Numbered from the stretch's first letter, positions 37,072 to 45,963 are shown. The stretch is DNA of 64,000 nt from a bacterium (GCA_028275345.1 JAPWUV010000008.1:149436-213435), one strand, 5' to 3'. The notes: generated from the sequence alone by a model not told the origin. A program made the numbers and translations.

Positions 37072-37419
37072 ATGCGATACCGGTTGACAGCAAGGCACTT
37101 CAATCCTTCCGATGGTCTGAAGAAGTACATCGACAAGCAAGTGAGGCGGCTCCAGAAGTTCTACCGAGGGATTATTGATTGCGAAGTCATTCTCTATCCG
37201 GAGAAGCTTCTCCAGGTGGCGGAAATTCAGCTGAAGATCGACAGCGCGCTGTTGACGGCGGTCGAGAAGTCGGAGGATATGTTCAAGTCGGTGGACCTGG
37301 CTGTGGAGAAGATCGAACGGCAGTTGAAGAAGCACAAGGAGAGGCGCCAGGATCACAACGGCGAGAAACTGGGGATGCTTTTCTCCCGCGAAGAGGGAGA
37401 AACGGAGTCGGAAGAATAG
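37072..37419 (+). CDS. hpf: Ribosome hibernation-promoting factor, short form
   Basis: Binds the 30S decoding region in slow growth, helping form inactive ribosome dimers. MRYRLTARHFNPSDGLKKYI at the N-terminus and EIQLKIDSALLTAVEKSEDM later are family hallmarks. At 115 residues it lacks the dimerising C-terminal domain of long HPF. The ATG at 37072 follows AGGAGGAGG. hprK follows, as in several other phyla. Confidence 0.93.
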   Translation: MRYRLTARHFNPSDGLKKYIDKQVRRLQKFYRGIIDCEVILYPEKLLQVAEIQLKIDSALLTAVEKSEDMFKSVDLAVEKIERQLKKHKERRQDHNGEKLGMLFSREEGETESEE

Positions 37420-37433
37420 TCCATCGCGTGAGC

Positions 37434-37463
37434 TCAGGGGCCCTGCCGGACGGCGGGGCCCTG
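37434..37463 (+). repeat. GC-rich inverted repeat between hpf and hprK
   Basis: GGGGCCCTGCCG pairs with CGGCGGGGCCC across a two-base loop, giving a stem of roughly 11 bp with one G-U pair. There is no U-tract. It may partly end the hpf transcript or stabilise its mRNA. Confidence 0.5.
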
Positions 37464-37486
37464 AAGCTCGCAGGGGCGAGATCGCG

Positions 37487-38446
37487 ATGTCCAAGCTGAC
37501 AGTACGTACGTTATTCGAAGAGAACCGCGAGCGGCTCCAGTTGTCCGTAATCAACGGGGAGTACAGCTTCGATCGGCTGATCCTGGAGCCGGATCTCCAT
37601 CGGCCGGGCCTCGCCCTGGCCGGCTTCACTGAGGTGTTCACCTACCAGCGGATCCAGATCATCGGGAACACGGAAAGCCGCTACCTCGAGCGCCTTTCTG
37701 CGGAGGAACGAGAGAGAATCCTTGAAAAGGTGCTATCTTTTGCGATCCCCTGCATCATCGTAACGGACAGCAATCGCGTAGCGCCGGAACTCCATCGCAT
37801 CGCCAGCGAGAAGGGCGTCACGCTCTTCGGCACGCCCATCAACACTACCCAGCTGATACAGCTTCTCAGCGAGTATCTGGATGACCGCTTCGCGCCGCGG
37901 CTGATGGTCCACGGGACGTTGGTGGACGTGTACGGGATCGGCGTCCTGATCACGGGACGCAGCGCCATTGGGAAGAGCGAGGTAGCTCTGGACCTGGTGG
38001 AACGTGGCCACAGGCTCGTGGCCGACGACGTGGTGCACATCGTCCGGAAAGCGGATGGCGTCCTCATGGGCTCGGCCAGCGATCTGTTGCAGCAGCACAT
38101 GGAGATCCGCGGCTTGGGGATCATTGACGTGCGGGCGCTCTTCGGCATCCGAGCGGTGCGAATGCAGAAACGAGTGGAGGTGGAAGTTCACCTCGAGGAA
38201 TGGGATTCAAGCCAGGATTACGAACGGCTCGGCCTGGACGAACACTACACGGAGTACCTGGGGGTCAAGATTCCCATTGTCCGCTTGCCCATCTTCCCCG
38301 GGAAGAACGTCACGGTGATCGTGGAGGTCATCGCCCTCAATCAGCTCCTCAAGATCTACGGCACCGACTCGGCCAAGGAGTTCAGCCAGAAGCTCTTGAA
38401 GCTACTCCAAAGCCGGCGGGCGTACCTGACGGGCGATCTGGAATAG
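37487..38446 (+). CDS. hprK: HPr kinase/phosphorylase
   Basis: Phosphorylates HPr (PtsH) or related proteins on serine and can reverse the reaction. The P-loop is TGRSAIGKSE and the family signature lies around MEIRGLGIIDVRALFG. The N-terminal domain (residues ~1-130) precedes the kinase domain. Length 319 is normal. The ATG at 37487 follows GGGGCGAGATCGCG. No ptsH or PTS gene lies in the window, so the target is not evident; many non-Firmicute HprK proteins act in regulatory rather than transport PTS systems. Confidence 0.93.
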   Translation: MSKLTVRTLFEENRERLQLSVINGEYSFDRLILEPDLHRPGLALAGFTEVFTYQRIQIIGNTESRYLERLSAEERERILEKVLSFAIPCIIVTDSNRVAPELHRIASEKGVTLFGTPINTTQLIQLLSEYLDDRFAPRLMVHGTLVDVYGIGVLITGRSAIGKSEVALDLVERGHRLVADDVVHIVRKADGVLMGSASDLLQQHMEIRGLGIIDVRALFGIRAVRMQKRVEVEVHLEEWDSSQDYERLGLDEHYTEYLGVKIPIVRLPIFPGKNVTVIVEVIALNQLLKIYGTDSAKEFSQKLLKLLQSRRAYLTGDLE

Positions 38447-38462
38447 CTCGTTGCACAGTCTC

Positions 38463-38478
38463 GCGGGGCTCACCCCGC
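38463..38478. terminator. Short hairpin in the convergent hprK / DUF6544 gap
   Basis: GCGGGG/CCCCGC around a CTCA loop, 16 bases after the hprK stop. This 130-base stretch is the only convergent junction in the window. No U-tract is present, so its role as a terminator is uncertain. Confidence 0.3.
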
Positions 38479-38576
38479 CCCAGAGCCAGGCCCTGCGCCC
38501 AAAGTGAGGCGGCGGGAAACCGGCTTTGCGCAGCGGGAGGCGAAAGACCCCGTGATCGGCCTTTCCGGCGGGAGGG

Positions 38577-39473
38577 CTAGCGTGCGAATTCGAATTCGAT
38601 ACGAGTGATCTTGCCTCGAAAGTAGGGTCGGAGTTTCCCCTCCACGATCCATCCGACGGAGCCCTCGAGGGGGATCAACATCCCGTGGAGTCGTGTGTAG
38701 TTGCCCACGCGGACTAGCCACGGGGCGGGAACGGTTCTGCCCTGGGTGAGCCGGGGCCGGGATTTGCACCGGATCGTCCGCACCAGATGGTCGTCCCCAA
38801 ACTCGAAGAGCAATTCCGCGGTTGCGTGTCCATCGCTCAGCTGCGCCATTGCCCGGCGATCGTCGATGGCTCTCCAGCTAACCCCCTGGCTCGGAAGGAG
38901 GGCGGTAGGGTACCAGATGGCCTCCGCCAGGAACCGGATGAGCTCCCCAACCGCTAGCTCGGGAGAAGGTTCCTGCTTTGCCACAGGGAGGAGGCCCCAC
39001 AGGCTCGCCACGAGGGTGCCCTCACCAGCGGTGTAGGCGTCCACAACCCGAATGGGAAAGCCCGGGGCGATTGTCATGCGCGCGTTCCATACGAATCCTG
39101 CGGGACGTGGGACTACCCGCTGCTCGGCTCGGAAGCGGACCCATCGCTCGCCCTTTTCGCTCAGGTTGAACCAGCCGTCCTGTTGGAGGCGAACCGTGGT
39201 GATGATCTTCTGACCGTCTGTCAGAGCCGAACGCAAATACCGCTGTACGGGCGGGGGCAGGTCTTTGAGCTCGTCCTTGTCGTAAGGGGTGACTTCGGAG
39301 GGTTCCCATGTTTCCAGCCGCCGGGTCAGTCGAGCCAGCTGGGAGCTCCAGCTGAGCGATCCCACGGCATTGGCGGCCGCAAGCAAGGCAGCGACCGCCC
39401 CAATCGAGAAGGCGATTCCTTTCCACCACACGATTCCACCACATGATTTTGGCCCCCACGCGGGGGGCATCAT
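38577..39473 (-). CDS. DUF6544-like membrane-anchored protein
   Basis: 298 residues with one N-terminal transmembrane segment (GIAFSIGAVAALLAAANAV). The conserved segment LPPPVQRYLRSALTDGQ and the later beta-rich region (FRAEQRVVPRPAGFVWNARM, VDAYTAGEGTLVASLWGL) match the DUF6544/DUF6920 family, of unknown function. ATG at 39473 is preceded by a GCCCGC/GCGGGC hairpin; a GTG at 39431 with an upstream GGTGG is an alternative. It begins 32 bases after the aminotransferase gene on the same strand, so the two may form an operon. Confidence 0.7.
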   Translation of the reverse strand: MMPPAWGPKSCGGIVWWKGIAFSIGAVAALLAAANAVGSLSWSSQLARLTRRLETWEPSEVTPYDKDELKDLPPPVQRYLRSALTDGQKIITTVRLQQDGWFNLSEKGERWVRFRAEQRVVPRPAGFVWNARMTIAPGFPIRVVDAYTAGEGTLVASLWGLLPVAKQEPSPELAVGELIRFLAEAIWYPTALLPSQGVSWRAIDDRRAMAQLSDGHATAELLFEFGDDHLVRTIRCKSRPRLTQGRTVPAPWLVRVGNYTRLHGMLIPLEGSVGWIVEGKLRPYFRGKITRIEFEFAR

Positions 39474-39505
39474 TTCGCCCGCATTTCGCGGGCTCGGCTA
39501 CGAGC

Positions 39506-40693
39506 TCAGGTGCGGGGCGCAGCCTCGGCAGGCTGGGTAGCACGCTTTTCTGCGCGCAGGAATCCCTGCAGGCGATCGAGACCGATGCGGATATTCTCGA
39601 GGGAATTGGCGTAGCTGAAGCGGAGAAATCCCTCCGCACCCGGGCCGAAGTCGATACCGGGCGCCACCGCAACTCGCGCTTTTTCCAGCATGTCGAAGGC
39701 GAGACGGTAAGAGTCCTTCGAAATGTGCCGTGCATCGGCAAGGACGTAGAAAGCTCCCTGGGGCTCCGAGTAGATGCCGAAGCCGATTTCCCGCAGCCGC
39801 TTCAGCATGTACCGGCGACGCTGGTCGTAGGTCCGGACCATCTCGTCGAGCTCCGGATGATGTTCCGTGAGGGCAGCTACCCCTGCCCATTGCGACACGG
39901 AACTGGCGCAGACGAAGAGATTCTGCTGCAATTTCTGCATGGGACGGATGAATTCGGGGGGAGCGATCACGTAACCCAGGCGCCAGCCGGTCATGGCGAA
40001 GTACTTCGAGAAACCGTTGATCACAAAGGCCCGATCAGTGAACTCCAGGATGGTGTGGTCCCGCGTCCCGTACACGAGTCCGTGGTAGATCTCGTCCGAG
40101 ATGATGACAAGCCCACTTTCTGCCAGCTCGGCAATGGCGGAGAGAGTCGCCGCCGAGAGGACCTTCCCCGTGGGATTGGCAGGGGAGTTGATGATCACGG
40201 CTTTGGTCTGTGGGTCCATGGCTTCAGCAAGGGCTTCGGGATGGACGTCGAAACCGTCCTCGGGGGATAGGCGTACCCGGCAGGCCACCGCTCCTACGTG
40301 GTGGAGGAAATTAGGGTAGCAAGCATAGCAGGGATCCGTGACCAGTACCTTGTCGCCCGGGTTGAGAAGGGAGCAAAGCACCAGCAACAGACCCGGCGAC
40401 GTTCCCATCGTCACGATGACGCGCTCGGGGGAGACATTGACCCGATAGCGGCGGGCGTAATAGGCGGCGATCGCTTCCCGAAGCTCGGGGATTCCCAGAC
40501 TGTGCGTGTAGTGTGTGGCTCCACGCCGGATGGCTTCGATGCCAGCCTGGCGAATCTTTTCTGGCGTATCGAAATCTGGTTCTCCGATCTCCAGATGAAT
40601 GATGTGTTCCCCTTGGCGCTCGAGCTCGTGAGCGCGTTCCAGCACGTCCATGACGATGAAGGGGGCGATCTCTTGCGCGCGTTGCGAGACCAT
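39506..40693 (-). CDS. PLP-dependent class I aminotransferase
   Basis: Fold-type I transaminase of the aspartate/aromatic/alanine group. The catalytic lysine is in NGFSKYFAMTGWRLGY, the PLP-contacting motifs are SPANPTGKV and ISDEIYHGLVY, and the substrate-arginine motif is FLRFSYANS. ATG at 40693 is preceded by AAGGAGG at 10 bases and gives 395 residues; a longer frame (start 40759) would begin inside the promoter. The amino acid substrate cannot be told from sequence. Confidence 0.92.
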   Translation of the reverse strand: MVSQRAQEIAPFIVMDVLERAHELERQGEHIIHLEIGEPDFDTPEKIRQAGIEAIRRGATHYTHSLGIPELREAIAAYYARRYRVNVSPERVIVTMGTSPGLLLVLCSLLNPGDKVLVTDPCYACYPNFLHHVGAVACRVRLSPEDGFDVHPEALAEAMDPQTKAVIINSPANPTGKVLSAATLSAIAELAESGLVIISDEIYHGLVYGTRDHTILEFTDRAFVINGFSKYFAMTGWRLGYVIAPPEFIRPMQKLQQNLFVCASSVSQWAGVAALTEHHPELDEMVRTYDQRRRYMLKRLREIGFGIYSEPQGAFYVLADARHISKDSYRLAFDMLEKARVAVAPGIDFGPGAEGFLRFSYANSLENIRIGLDRLQGFLRAEKRATQPAEAAPRT

Positions 40694-40730
40694 GATGCTA
40701 ACCTCCTTCTCCGGCTGGGAAAAGTGCCGA

Positions 40731-40759
40731 AATATAGCGATTATGTCCCGCCATAGCAA
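40731..40759 (-). promoter_or_regulatory. Minus-strand promoter TTGCTA-N17-TATATT of the aminotransferase gene
   Basis: On the minus strand TTGCTA (40759-40754), 17 bases, then TATATT (40736-40731). Transcription would start near 40724, about 30 bases upstream of ATG 40693. The -10 is followed by TCGG, like others in this window. Confidence 0.7.
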
Positions 40760-40930
40760 CTTCTTCCAATCGCGGCCACTCCGAAAGAAATACGGGGCCC
40801 ACGCCTTATTTCCTTCGGCGCCCCGGCGGAATCTCAGTCTTCGCTTTCCGGAAGGGGCTCGCCCGGAAGCGGTGGCAACGGGTCTTATCTCCGCAGGAGT
40901 GTTCCCGTGCGGGGCGGATCGGGAAAGACA

Positions 40931-40959
40931 TTGCTTTTGAGGGGCCGGATCCTTATATT
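40931..40959 (+). promoter_or_regulatory. Promoter TTGCTT-N17-TATATT, possibly giving a leaderless mRNA
   Basis: TTGCTT at 40931-40936 and TATATT at 40954-40959. The predicted start site (about 40966) is at or 1-2 bases from ATG 40968, so the mRNA would have almost no leader and no ribosome-binding site. Confidence 0.7.
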
Positions 40960-40967
40960 CGGAGCCG

Positions 40968-41660
40968 ATGAGACCGAAGACGGCCGTCGTGATCCCGGCG
41001 TATCAGTGCGCGGGCCAGGTCGGCGCTGTGGTTCGCGAGGTTCAGGAGGAGCTGGCAGGCTCCGGGATCATCGTGGTGGATGATGGATCGGGCGACGGCA
41101 CGGCGGAGGCAGCGCGAAACGCCGGGGCTGTGGTTCTTTCTCATCCGCGGAACAGGGGAAAGGGCGCGGCCTTGCGCACCGGGTTTGCCGAGGCCCTGAG
41201 GCGCGGTTACCAGGTGGTCGTGACCGTCGACGGCGATGGTCAACATCGGGGCCAAGACGCGGCGGTGCTGGCTGCAGTGGTAGCCGAGGGGCAGGCGGAC
41301 TTGGCCTTGGGCAATCGCATGGGCAATCCCGAGCGAATGCCCTGGGACCGAAGGTGGAGCAATCGGTTATCCTCCCTCCTGGTCTCGATCGCCTGCCTTC
41401 GGAGGATTCCTGACAGCCAGTGCGGGGTGAGGGCCATTTCCGCGGAGCTGCTCCGGAGCTTGCCCCTGGCGTCGGACCGGTTCGAAATCGAGACCGAGGT
41501 GATCCTTGCGGCGGCCAAGTCCGGGGCGCGGATTGCCAGCTTGCCCGTCGCCAGCGTGTATCCCGATGGGGAACAGAGTCCGCCGAGCCATGTGGCCCGC
41601 GTGCGAGACACGCTTCGGTTCCTCCGATTCCTGTTGATGTTTCTACTGCGGTGGGGTTAG
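40968..41660 (+). CDS. Glycosyltransferase family 2 (dolichol-phosphate mannosyltransferase-like)
   Basis: GT-A fold transferase that probably moves a sugar from a nucleotide donor to a polyprenyl phosphate or similar acceptor. Motifs: VVIPAYQCAGQVGAVV, IIVVDDGSGDGT, HPRNRGKGAALRTGF and the DxD-containing VDGDGQH. It is short (230 residues) and ends in a hydrophobic stretch (RFLRFLLMFLLRWG) that may touch the membrane. No ribosome-binding site precedes ATG 40968, consistent with the leaderless promoter layout. Confidence 0.88.
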   Translation: MRPKTAVVIPAYQCAGQVGAVVREVQEELAGSGIIVVDDGSGDGTAEAARNAGAVVLSHPRNRGKGAALRTGFAEALRRGYQVVVTVDGDGQHRGQDAAVLAAVVAEGQADLALGNRMGNPERMPWDRRWSNRLSSLLVSIACLRRIPDSQCGVRAISAELLRSLPLASDRFEIETEVILAAAKSGARIASLPVASVYPDGEQSPPSHVARVRDTLRFLRFLLMFLLRWG

Positions 41661-41700
41661 CAGGCTCGAGTGCGGTTTAGCCGACACGGGTGCGGGGCGA

Positions 41701-42207
41701 ATGGTCGACCACTTGGTCCAATGGTTTTCCGGCGTTCCCCGGACATGGGTCACGGCGCTGCTCTCCATGTTGCCGGTGACGGAGCTGCGAGGCGCGATCC
41801 CGTGGGCGCTGGCAAGTCCACCTTACGGAGGAGGATTGAACTGGCGGGAAGCGTTTGTCTTCGCCACACTCGGCAACATGATCCCGATTGTGCCGTTGCT
41901 TCTTCTCCTGGAAAGGGGCTACCAGTACTTTCGCAGATACACGTGGTTCGCGCGGGTCTTCGACAAGGCGTTGGCTCGTACGCGGCGAAAGGGCAAGGTG
42001 GTGGAGAAGTACCGGGCCTTGGGGCTTGCCCTCTTCGTGGGGGTGCCGTTGCCCGGCACCGGGGCCTGGACGGGAGCATTGGCCGCCTTTGTCTTTGGGA
42101 TCCCGTTCCGCTACGCGTTGCCTGCCATTGCGGCGGGAGTGGTGATTGCTGGAGTGGTAGTGACCTTGGCCAGTCTCGGGGTGATCGGCATTTTTCGCGC
42201 GATTTGA
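41701..42207 (+). CDS. Small multidrug export family membrane protein (COG2426)
   Basis: 168 residues with about four transmembrane segments. The N-terminal VTALLSMLPVTELRGAIP and the middle FVGVPLPGTGAWTGALAA are hallmark segments of the COG2426/PF06695 'putative small multi-drug export' family. Despite the name, substrate transport is not well shown for the family. ATG 41701 is 41 bases after the glycosyltransferase stop, so both may share the leaderless promoter. Confidence 0.82.
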   Translation: MVDHLVQWFSGVPRTWVTALLSMLPVTELRGAIPWALASPPYGGGLNWREAFVFATLGNMIPIVPLLLLLERGYQYFRRYTWFARVFDKALARTRRKGKVVEKYRALGLALFVGVPLPGTGAWTGALAAFVFGIPFRYALPAIAAGVVIAGVVVTLASLGVIGIFRAI

Positions 42208-42272
42208 GGCGGGTTTGAAAAGAGTCCCCGGGTGAGGGGCGAGAGGCGGAAACGGCTTTCGCAGCAGGATTT

Positions 42273-42347
42273 CGGGGCGTAGCGCAGCCCGGCCAGCGCG
42301 CTTGCTTCGGGAGCAAGAGGTCCCCGGTTCAAATCCGGGCGCCCCGA
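42273..42347 (+). tRNA. tRNA-Pro (anticodon CGG)
   Basis: Cloverleaf read directly: acceptor CGGGGCG pairs with CGCCCCG (42340-42346), anticodon stem CTTGC/GCAAG around loop TTCGGGA (anticodon CGG, reads CCG), T arm CCCGG-TTCAAAT-CCGGG, discriminator A at 42347. The 3' CCA is not encoded (next bases CAA), so it must be added by nucleotidyltransferase. Confidence 0.95.
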
Positions 42348-42391
42348 CAAGGATCCGATGGCGGTCCGAACCCACGAGGCGGTTGAGCAAG

Positions 42392-42416
42392 GGAGGGACG
42401 AGAGTCTCTCCTTTTT
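42392..42416 (+). terminator. Intrinsic terminator between tRNA-Pro and leuS
   Basis: GGAGGGAC (42392-42399) pairs with GTCTCTCC (42404-42411), one G-U pair, GAGA loop, then TTTTT (42412-42416). It lies 43 bases upstream of leuS and so ends the tRNA transcript, or could act as a leuS attenuator. Confidence 0.8.
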
Positions 42417-42458
42417 GCGTTTGGGACAGGCCTAAAGCAGCGGGAAGGTGAATGCACC

Positions 42459-44927
42459 ATGCCGAGAGCGAGTGATACGTACCCGTTTGCCGAGATCGAG
42501 AAGAAGTGGCAAAAATGGTGGGAAGAGCGTCGCCTCTACGAGACGGATATGAGCCGCACGGCAAATAAGCTGTACGTGTTGGTTATGTTCCTTTACCCAT
42601 CGGCAGACCGACTTCACATCGGCCATTGGTACAACTACGGCCCGACGGACACCTTCGCCCGCTTCAAGCGCATGCAGGGCTACAACGTCTTCGAGCCCAT
42701 CGGTTACGATGCGTTCGGGCTCCCCGCAGAGAATTACGCCATCAAGATGGGGATTCACCCGGCCGTCAGTACGGCGGAAAACATCCGCCAGATCCGGCAA
42801 CAGCTCAAAGACATCGGCGCAATGTACGACTGGGCGAGGGAGATCAATACCTCCGACCCGTCCTATTATAAGTGGACGCAGTGGTTTTTCCTGCTCCTGT
42901 ACAAGAATGGCCTGGCTTATCGGAAGAAGGCGCCGGTCAACTGGTGTCCCAGCTGCCAGACTGTCCTTGCCAACGAACAGGTGATCGAGGGGCGGTGCGA
43001 GCGCTGCTCGACGCCCGTCACCCGGAGAGACCTCGTCCAGTGGTTTTTCAAGATCACCGACTACGCCGAGAAGCTCCTCGAAGGCCACAAGAAGCTGGAT
43101 TGGCCCGAGAAGACCATCGAGATGCAACGGAACTGGATCGGGCGAAGCGAAGGAGCTGAGATCGATTTCCTCATCGATGGGCATCCGGATAAGAAGTTGC
43201 CGGTTTTCACGACGCGGCCTGACACGCTCTGGGGCGTGACGTACATGGTCTTGGCACCGGAGCATGAGCTGGTACCGGAGATCACCACGCCGGATCGCCG
43301 CGCCGACGTAGAGGCCTACGTGGAGCAAGCCCGGAGAGCGTCGGAGATCGAGCGAACTTCCACGGAGCGGGAGAAGACGGGCGTATTCACCGGAGCCTAC
43401 GCCATCAACCCTGTGAACGGAGAACGTGTCCCCATCTGGATCGCCGACTACGTGCTCGTGACGTACGGCACGGGGGCGATCATGGCGGTACCCGCCCATG
43501 ACCAGCGCGATTTCGAGTTTGCCCAAAGGTACAACCTACCGGTCCGCCAGGTGATCAGCCCGGACGGACAGCCCAGTCTGGAGCCGCTGACCCGCGCGTA
43601 CGAAGAGCCGGGTGTGATGATCAATTCCGGCCCCTTCTCCGGCACACCTTCCCAGGAAGGAATTCAGCGGGTGATCGAGTTTCTGGAGAGGCAAGGGATC
43701 GGACGACGCAAGGTCAACTATCGCTTGCGGGACTGGCTCATCTCCAGGCAAAGGTATTGGGGAGCGCCCATCCCCATCATCTACTGCCCAGCCTGCGGCG
43801 AGGTACCTGTCCCAGAAGAGGACTTGCCAGTGATGCTCCCGCATGAGGTCGAATTCGGGGTACGGGGCATGTCCCCGTTGGCCACAAACCCCGATTTCGT
43901 CAACACTACCTGCCCGAAATGCGGCAGACCGGCGAAGCGAGAAGTGGACACGATGGATACCTTCGTCTGCTCCAGCTGGTATTACCTCCGGTACCCGGAT
44001 CCCAGCTATCAGGAGGGCCCGTTCAATCCGGAGCTGGTTCGGAAGTGGTTACCCGTGGATGTGTACGTGGGCGGCGCGGAACACGCGACGATGCATCTTC
44101 TGTACGCCCGCTTCTTCACGAAGGTACTTTACGACCTCGGCTTGGTGCATTTCGACGAGCCTTTCCTGAGGCTGGTGCACCAGGGCGTGATCACCAATAA
44201 GGGCGCGAAGATGTCGAAGTCGCGCGGCAACGTGGTGAATCCGGACGAGTATATCCGCGAGTACGGCTCCGATGTGTTCCGCCTCTTCCTCATGTTCATG
44301 GGCGATTACGCTGAAGGAGGCGACTGGAGCCACGAGGGAATCCACGGGATGAGCCGCTTCGTGAACCGCGTCTGGCGCCTGGTGAACGAGTACGTGGAGG
44401 ATCCTCCGCGGGGAGAGGAGACCGAACACGTCCGACCTCTCCAGAGGCAGCGGCACTTTGCGGTGAAAATGGTCACTCGGGACCTGGAGCGCTTCCACTT
44501 TAACACCGCCATCAGCCGGATCATGGAGCTGGTGAACGAGATCAGCGCCTACCGGCAGGCCGTTCCCGCGGCCGAGCAAAACGCCGAGGTCCTCCGGGAT
44601 GCTGTTCGGACCCTGGTGCTGCTACTGGCTCCCTTTGCGCCTCACCTCGGGGAGGAACTGTGGATGCGGATCGGAGAGGCGCCGAGCGTTTTCAACCAAA
44701 GATGGCCGGAATACGACGAGGCAATCCTCGCCGCGGAGAAGGTCCGCATCGCGGTTCAGGTCAACGGCAAGGTGCGCGCCACGATCGAAGTGGATGCCGA
44801 TTCGGACGATGGCGAGGTCGTGCAAGCGGCTCTCGCCGACGACCGAATACGCCGCTACCTGGAGGGGAAGGAGGTCATCCGAACCGTTGTGGTGCCCAAG
44901 CGGCTTGTGAACATCGTCGTGAAATAG
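42459..44927 (+). CDS. leuS: Leucyl-tRNA synthetase
   Basis: Class I synthetase charging tRNA-Leu. The HIGH motif is in ADRLHIGHWYNYGP and the KMSKS motif in GAKMSKSRGN. The CP1 editing domain includes TTRPDTLWGVTYMVLAPEH and TYGTGAIMAVPAHDQRD with the conserved Asp. A zinc-knuckle-like NWCPSCQTVLAN/CERC segment is present. Its 822 residues match bacterial LeuRS, and the C-terminal domain ends VVVPKRLVNIVVK. ATG 42459 follows GGGAAGGTG. Confidence 0.97.
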   Translation: MPRASDTYPFAEIEKKWQKWWEERRLYETDMSRTANKLYVLVMFLYPSADRLHIGHWYNYGPTDTFARFKRMQGYNVFEPIGYDAFGLPAENYAIKMGIHPAVSTAENIRQIRQQLKDIGAMYDWAREINTSDPSYYKWTQWFFLLLYKNGLAYRKKAPVNWCPSCQTVLANEQVIEGRCERCSTPVTRRDLVQWFFKITDYAEKLLEGHKKLDWPEKTIEMQRNWIGRSEGAEIDFLIDGHPDKKLPVFTTRPDTLWGVTYMVLAPEHELVPEITTPDRRADVEAYVEQARRASEIERTSTEREKTGVFTGAYAINPVNGERVPIWIADYVLVTYGTGAIMAVPAHDQRDFEFAQRYNLPVRQVISPDGQPSLEPLTRAYEEPGVMINSGPFSGTPSQEGIQRVIEFLERQGIGRRKVNYRLRDWLISRQRYWGAPIPIIYCPACGEVPVPEEDLPVMLPHEVEFGVRGMSPLATNPDFVNTTCPKCGRPAKREVDTMDTFVCSSWYYLRYPDPSYQEGPFNPELVRKWLPVDVYVGGAEHATMHLLYARFFTKVLYDLGLVHFDEPFLRLVHQGVITNKGAKMSKSRGNVVNPDEYIREYGSDVFRLFLMFMGDYAEGGDWSHEGIHGMSRFVNRVWRLVNEYVEDPPRGEETEHVRPLQRQRHFAVKMVTRDLERFHFNTAISRIMELVNEISAYRQAVPAAEQNAEVLRDAVRTLVLLLAPFAPHLGEELWMRIGEAPSVFNQRWPEYDEAILAAEKVRIAVQVNGKVRATIEVDADSDDGEVVQAALADDRIRRYLEGKEVIRTVVVPKRLVNIVVK

Positions 44928-44963
44928 GGGCTTGTGGATTCGTGCTACCTGGGGGAGACCGGT

Positions 44964-44996
44964 GGCCGCCCTGCCAGTGAGGGCGGCCTTGTTTTT
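44964..44996 (+). terminator. Strong intrinsic terminator of leuS
   Basis: Perfect 9-bp stem GGCCGCCCT (44964-44972) with AGGGCGGCC (44980-44988), seven-base loop, then TTGTTTTT. It lies 37 bases after the leuS stop. Confidence 0.92.
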
Positions 44997-45078
44997 ACCC
45001 GGCCGTCCGCCGCGGGGGGAATGTTGGCTGCTTGGGGAAATCCCCTGAAGAAAAACTCTGTGCTCCTGCGGGAAAGAT

Positions 45079-45106
45079 TTGCGTTTGGAGGGGGAATTCG
45101 TAACTT
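45079..45106 (+). promoter_or_regulatory. Predicted promoter TTGCGT-N16-TAACTT
   Basis: TTGCGT at 45079-45084 and TAACTT at 45101-45106, between the leuS terminator and the sugar isomerase gene. The expected start is near 45113, 50 bases before GTG 45163. The same -10 TAACTT occurs at 60023. Confidence 0.65.
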
Positions 45107-45162
45107 CAGTCGCTTGGCTGGACGGAAACTGGGTCAGATCGGACTGATTCGGAGGAGAAAGG

Positions 45163-45963
45163 GTGAAGCTCGGGATCGTTTCCGATGAGATTGTGCCGGA
45201 TTTCGCCGAAGCCGTTTGGCACGGCAAGCGTTGGGGTATTTTCGATTACGAAATCCGTGTGCTGCGTACCGGTCGGGTGCCCAACATCGACCGAGAGGAA
45301 TTTCGCTCGGTGATGCGAACCGTCGACCGCGAGCGCGTGCGGGTGACGGCGCTCTCGCCAGGCGTCTTCAAGATCCCGCTCAAGGATCGCGAACGTGTGG
45401 AGAAGGAGATCACGGAGGTCCTGCCCGAGACCTTTCGCCTGGCGGAGCAATTGGGGACACGGTTGATCATCGTGTTCGGATTCGAGAATTACCCGGGCGA
45501 GCCCGAGGACAACCGAGACCGCGTGGTGGAGATCTTCGGACGGGTGGCGCGCCTCGGCCAGGAGCACGGGTTTACCATCGCGGTGGAGAATGAGCCGAAC
45601 CACTGGTGCGACACCGCAAGCCGCACCGCAGCGATCCTGCGCGGGGTGAACTCTCCGTACCTGCGCTCGAACTGGGACTTGGGTAACTGCTTCTGCTCGG
45701 GAGAGACCCCTTTTCCCGACGGCTGGCGGGCGATCCGGGACTTCGTGGTGAACGTCCATATCAAGGACTACTGCAGGAAGAACGGCAACTGCGAGTGCGT
45801 CCTGGTGGGCGATGGGGAGATCGACTACGAGGGGCAGCTAGTGGCTCTGCAGCGCGAAAAGCCTCTGCACCATGTGACGCTCGAGACGCATGTCACCCCC
45901 TTCCTGCAGAGTAGCCGGATCTGCGCTCATCGTCTGCAAGCGATGCTCCGGAGGTTAGGATGA
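45163..45963 (+). CDS. Sugar phosphate isomerase/epimerase (xylose isomerase-like TIM barrel)
   Basis: 266-residue TIM barrel of the AP-endonuclease-2/sugar isomerase family. Candidate divalent-metal ligands are in IAVENEPNHW (Glu), RSNWDLGN (Asp), VNVHIKDY (His) and TLETHVTP (Glu). GTG 45163 follows GGAGGAGAAA. The stop overlaps the next ATG (ATGA), and the neighbour is a Gfo/Idh/MocA oxidoreductase, so the pair is probably translated together to interconvert and oxidise a sugar or cyclitol. The exact substrate is unknown. Confidence 0.82.
   Translation: MKLGIVSDEIVPDFAEAVWHGKRWGIFDYEIRVLRTGRVPNIDREEFRSVMRTVDRERVRVTALSPGVFKIPLKDRERVEKEITEVLPETFRLAEQLGTRLIIVFGFENYPGEPEDNRDRVVEIFGRVARLGQEHGFTIAVENEPNHWCDTASRTAAILRGVNSPYLRSNWDLGNCFCSGETPFPDGWRAIRDFVVNVHIKDYCRKNGNCECVLVGDGEIDYEGQLVALQREKPLHHVTLETHVTPFLQSSRICAHRLQAMLRRLG

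Noticed and set aside
42348-42458. T-box riboswitch before leuS
   Set aside because: No T-box consensus (AGGGTGGNACCGCG), no specifier loop. The hairpin is better read as the tRNA-Pro terminator.
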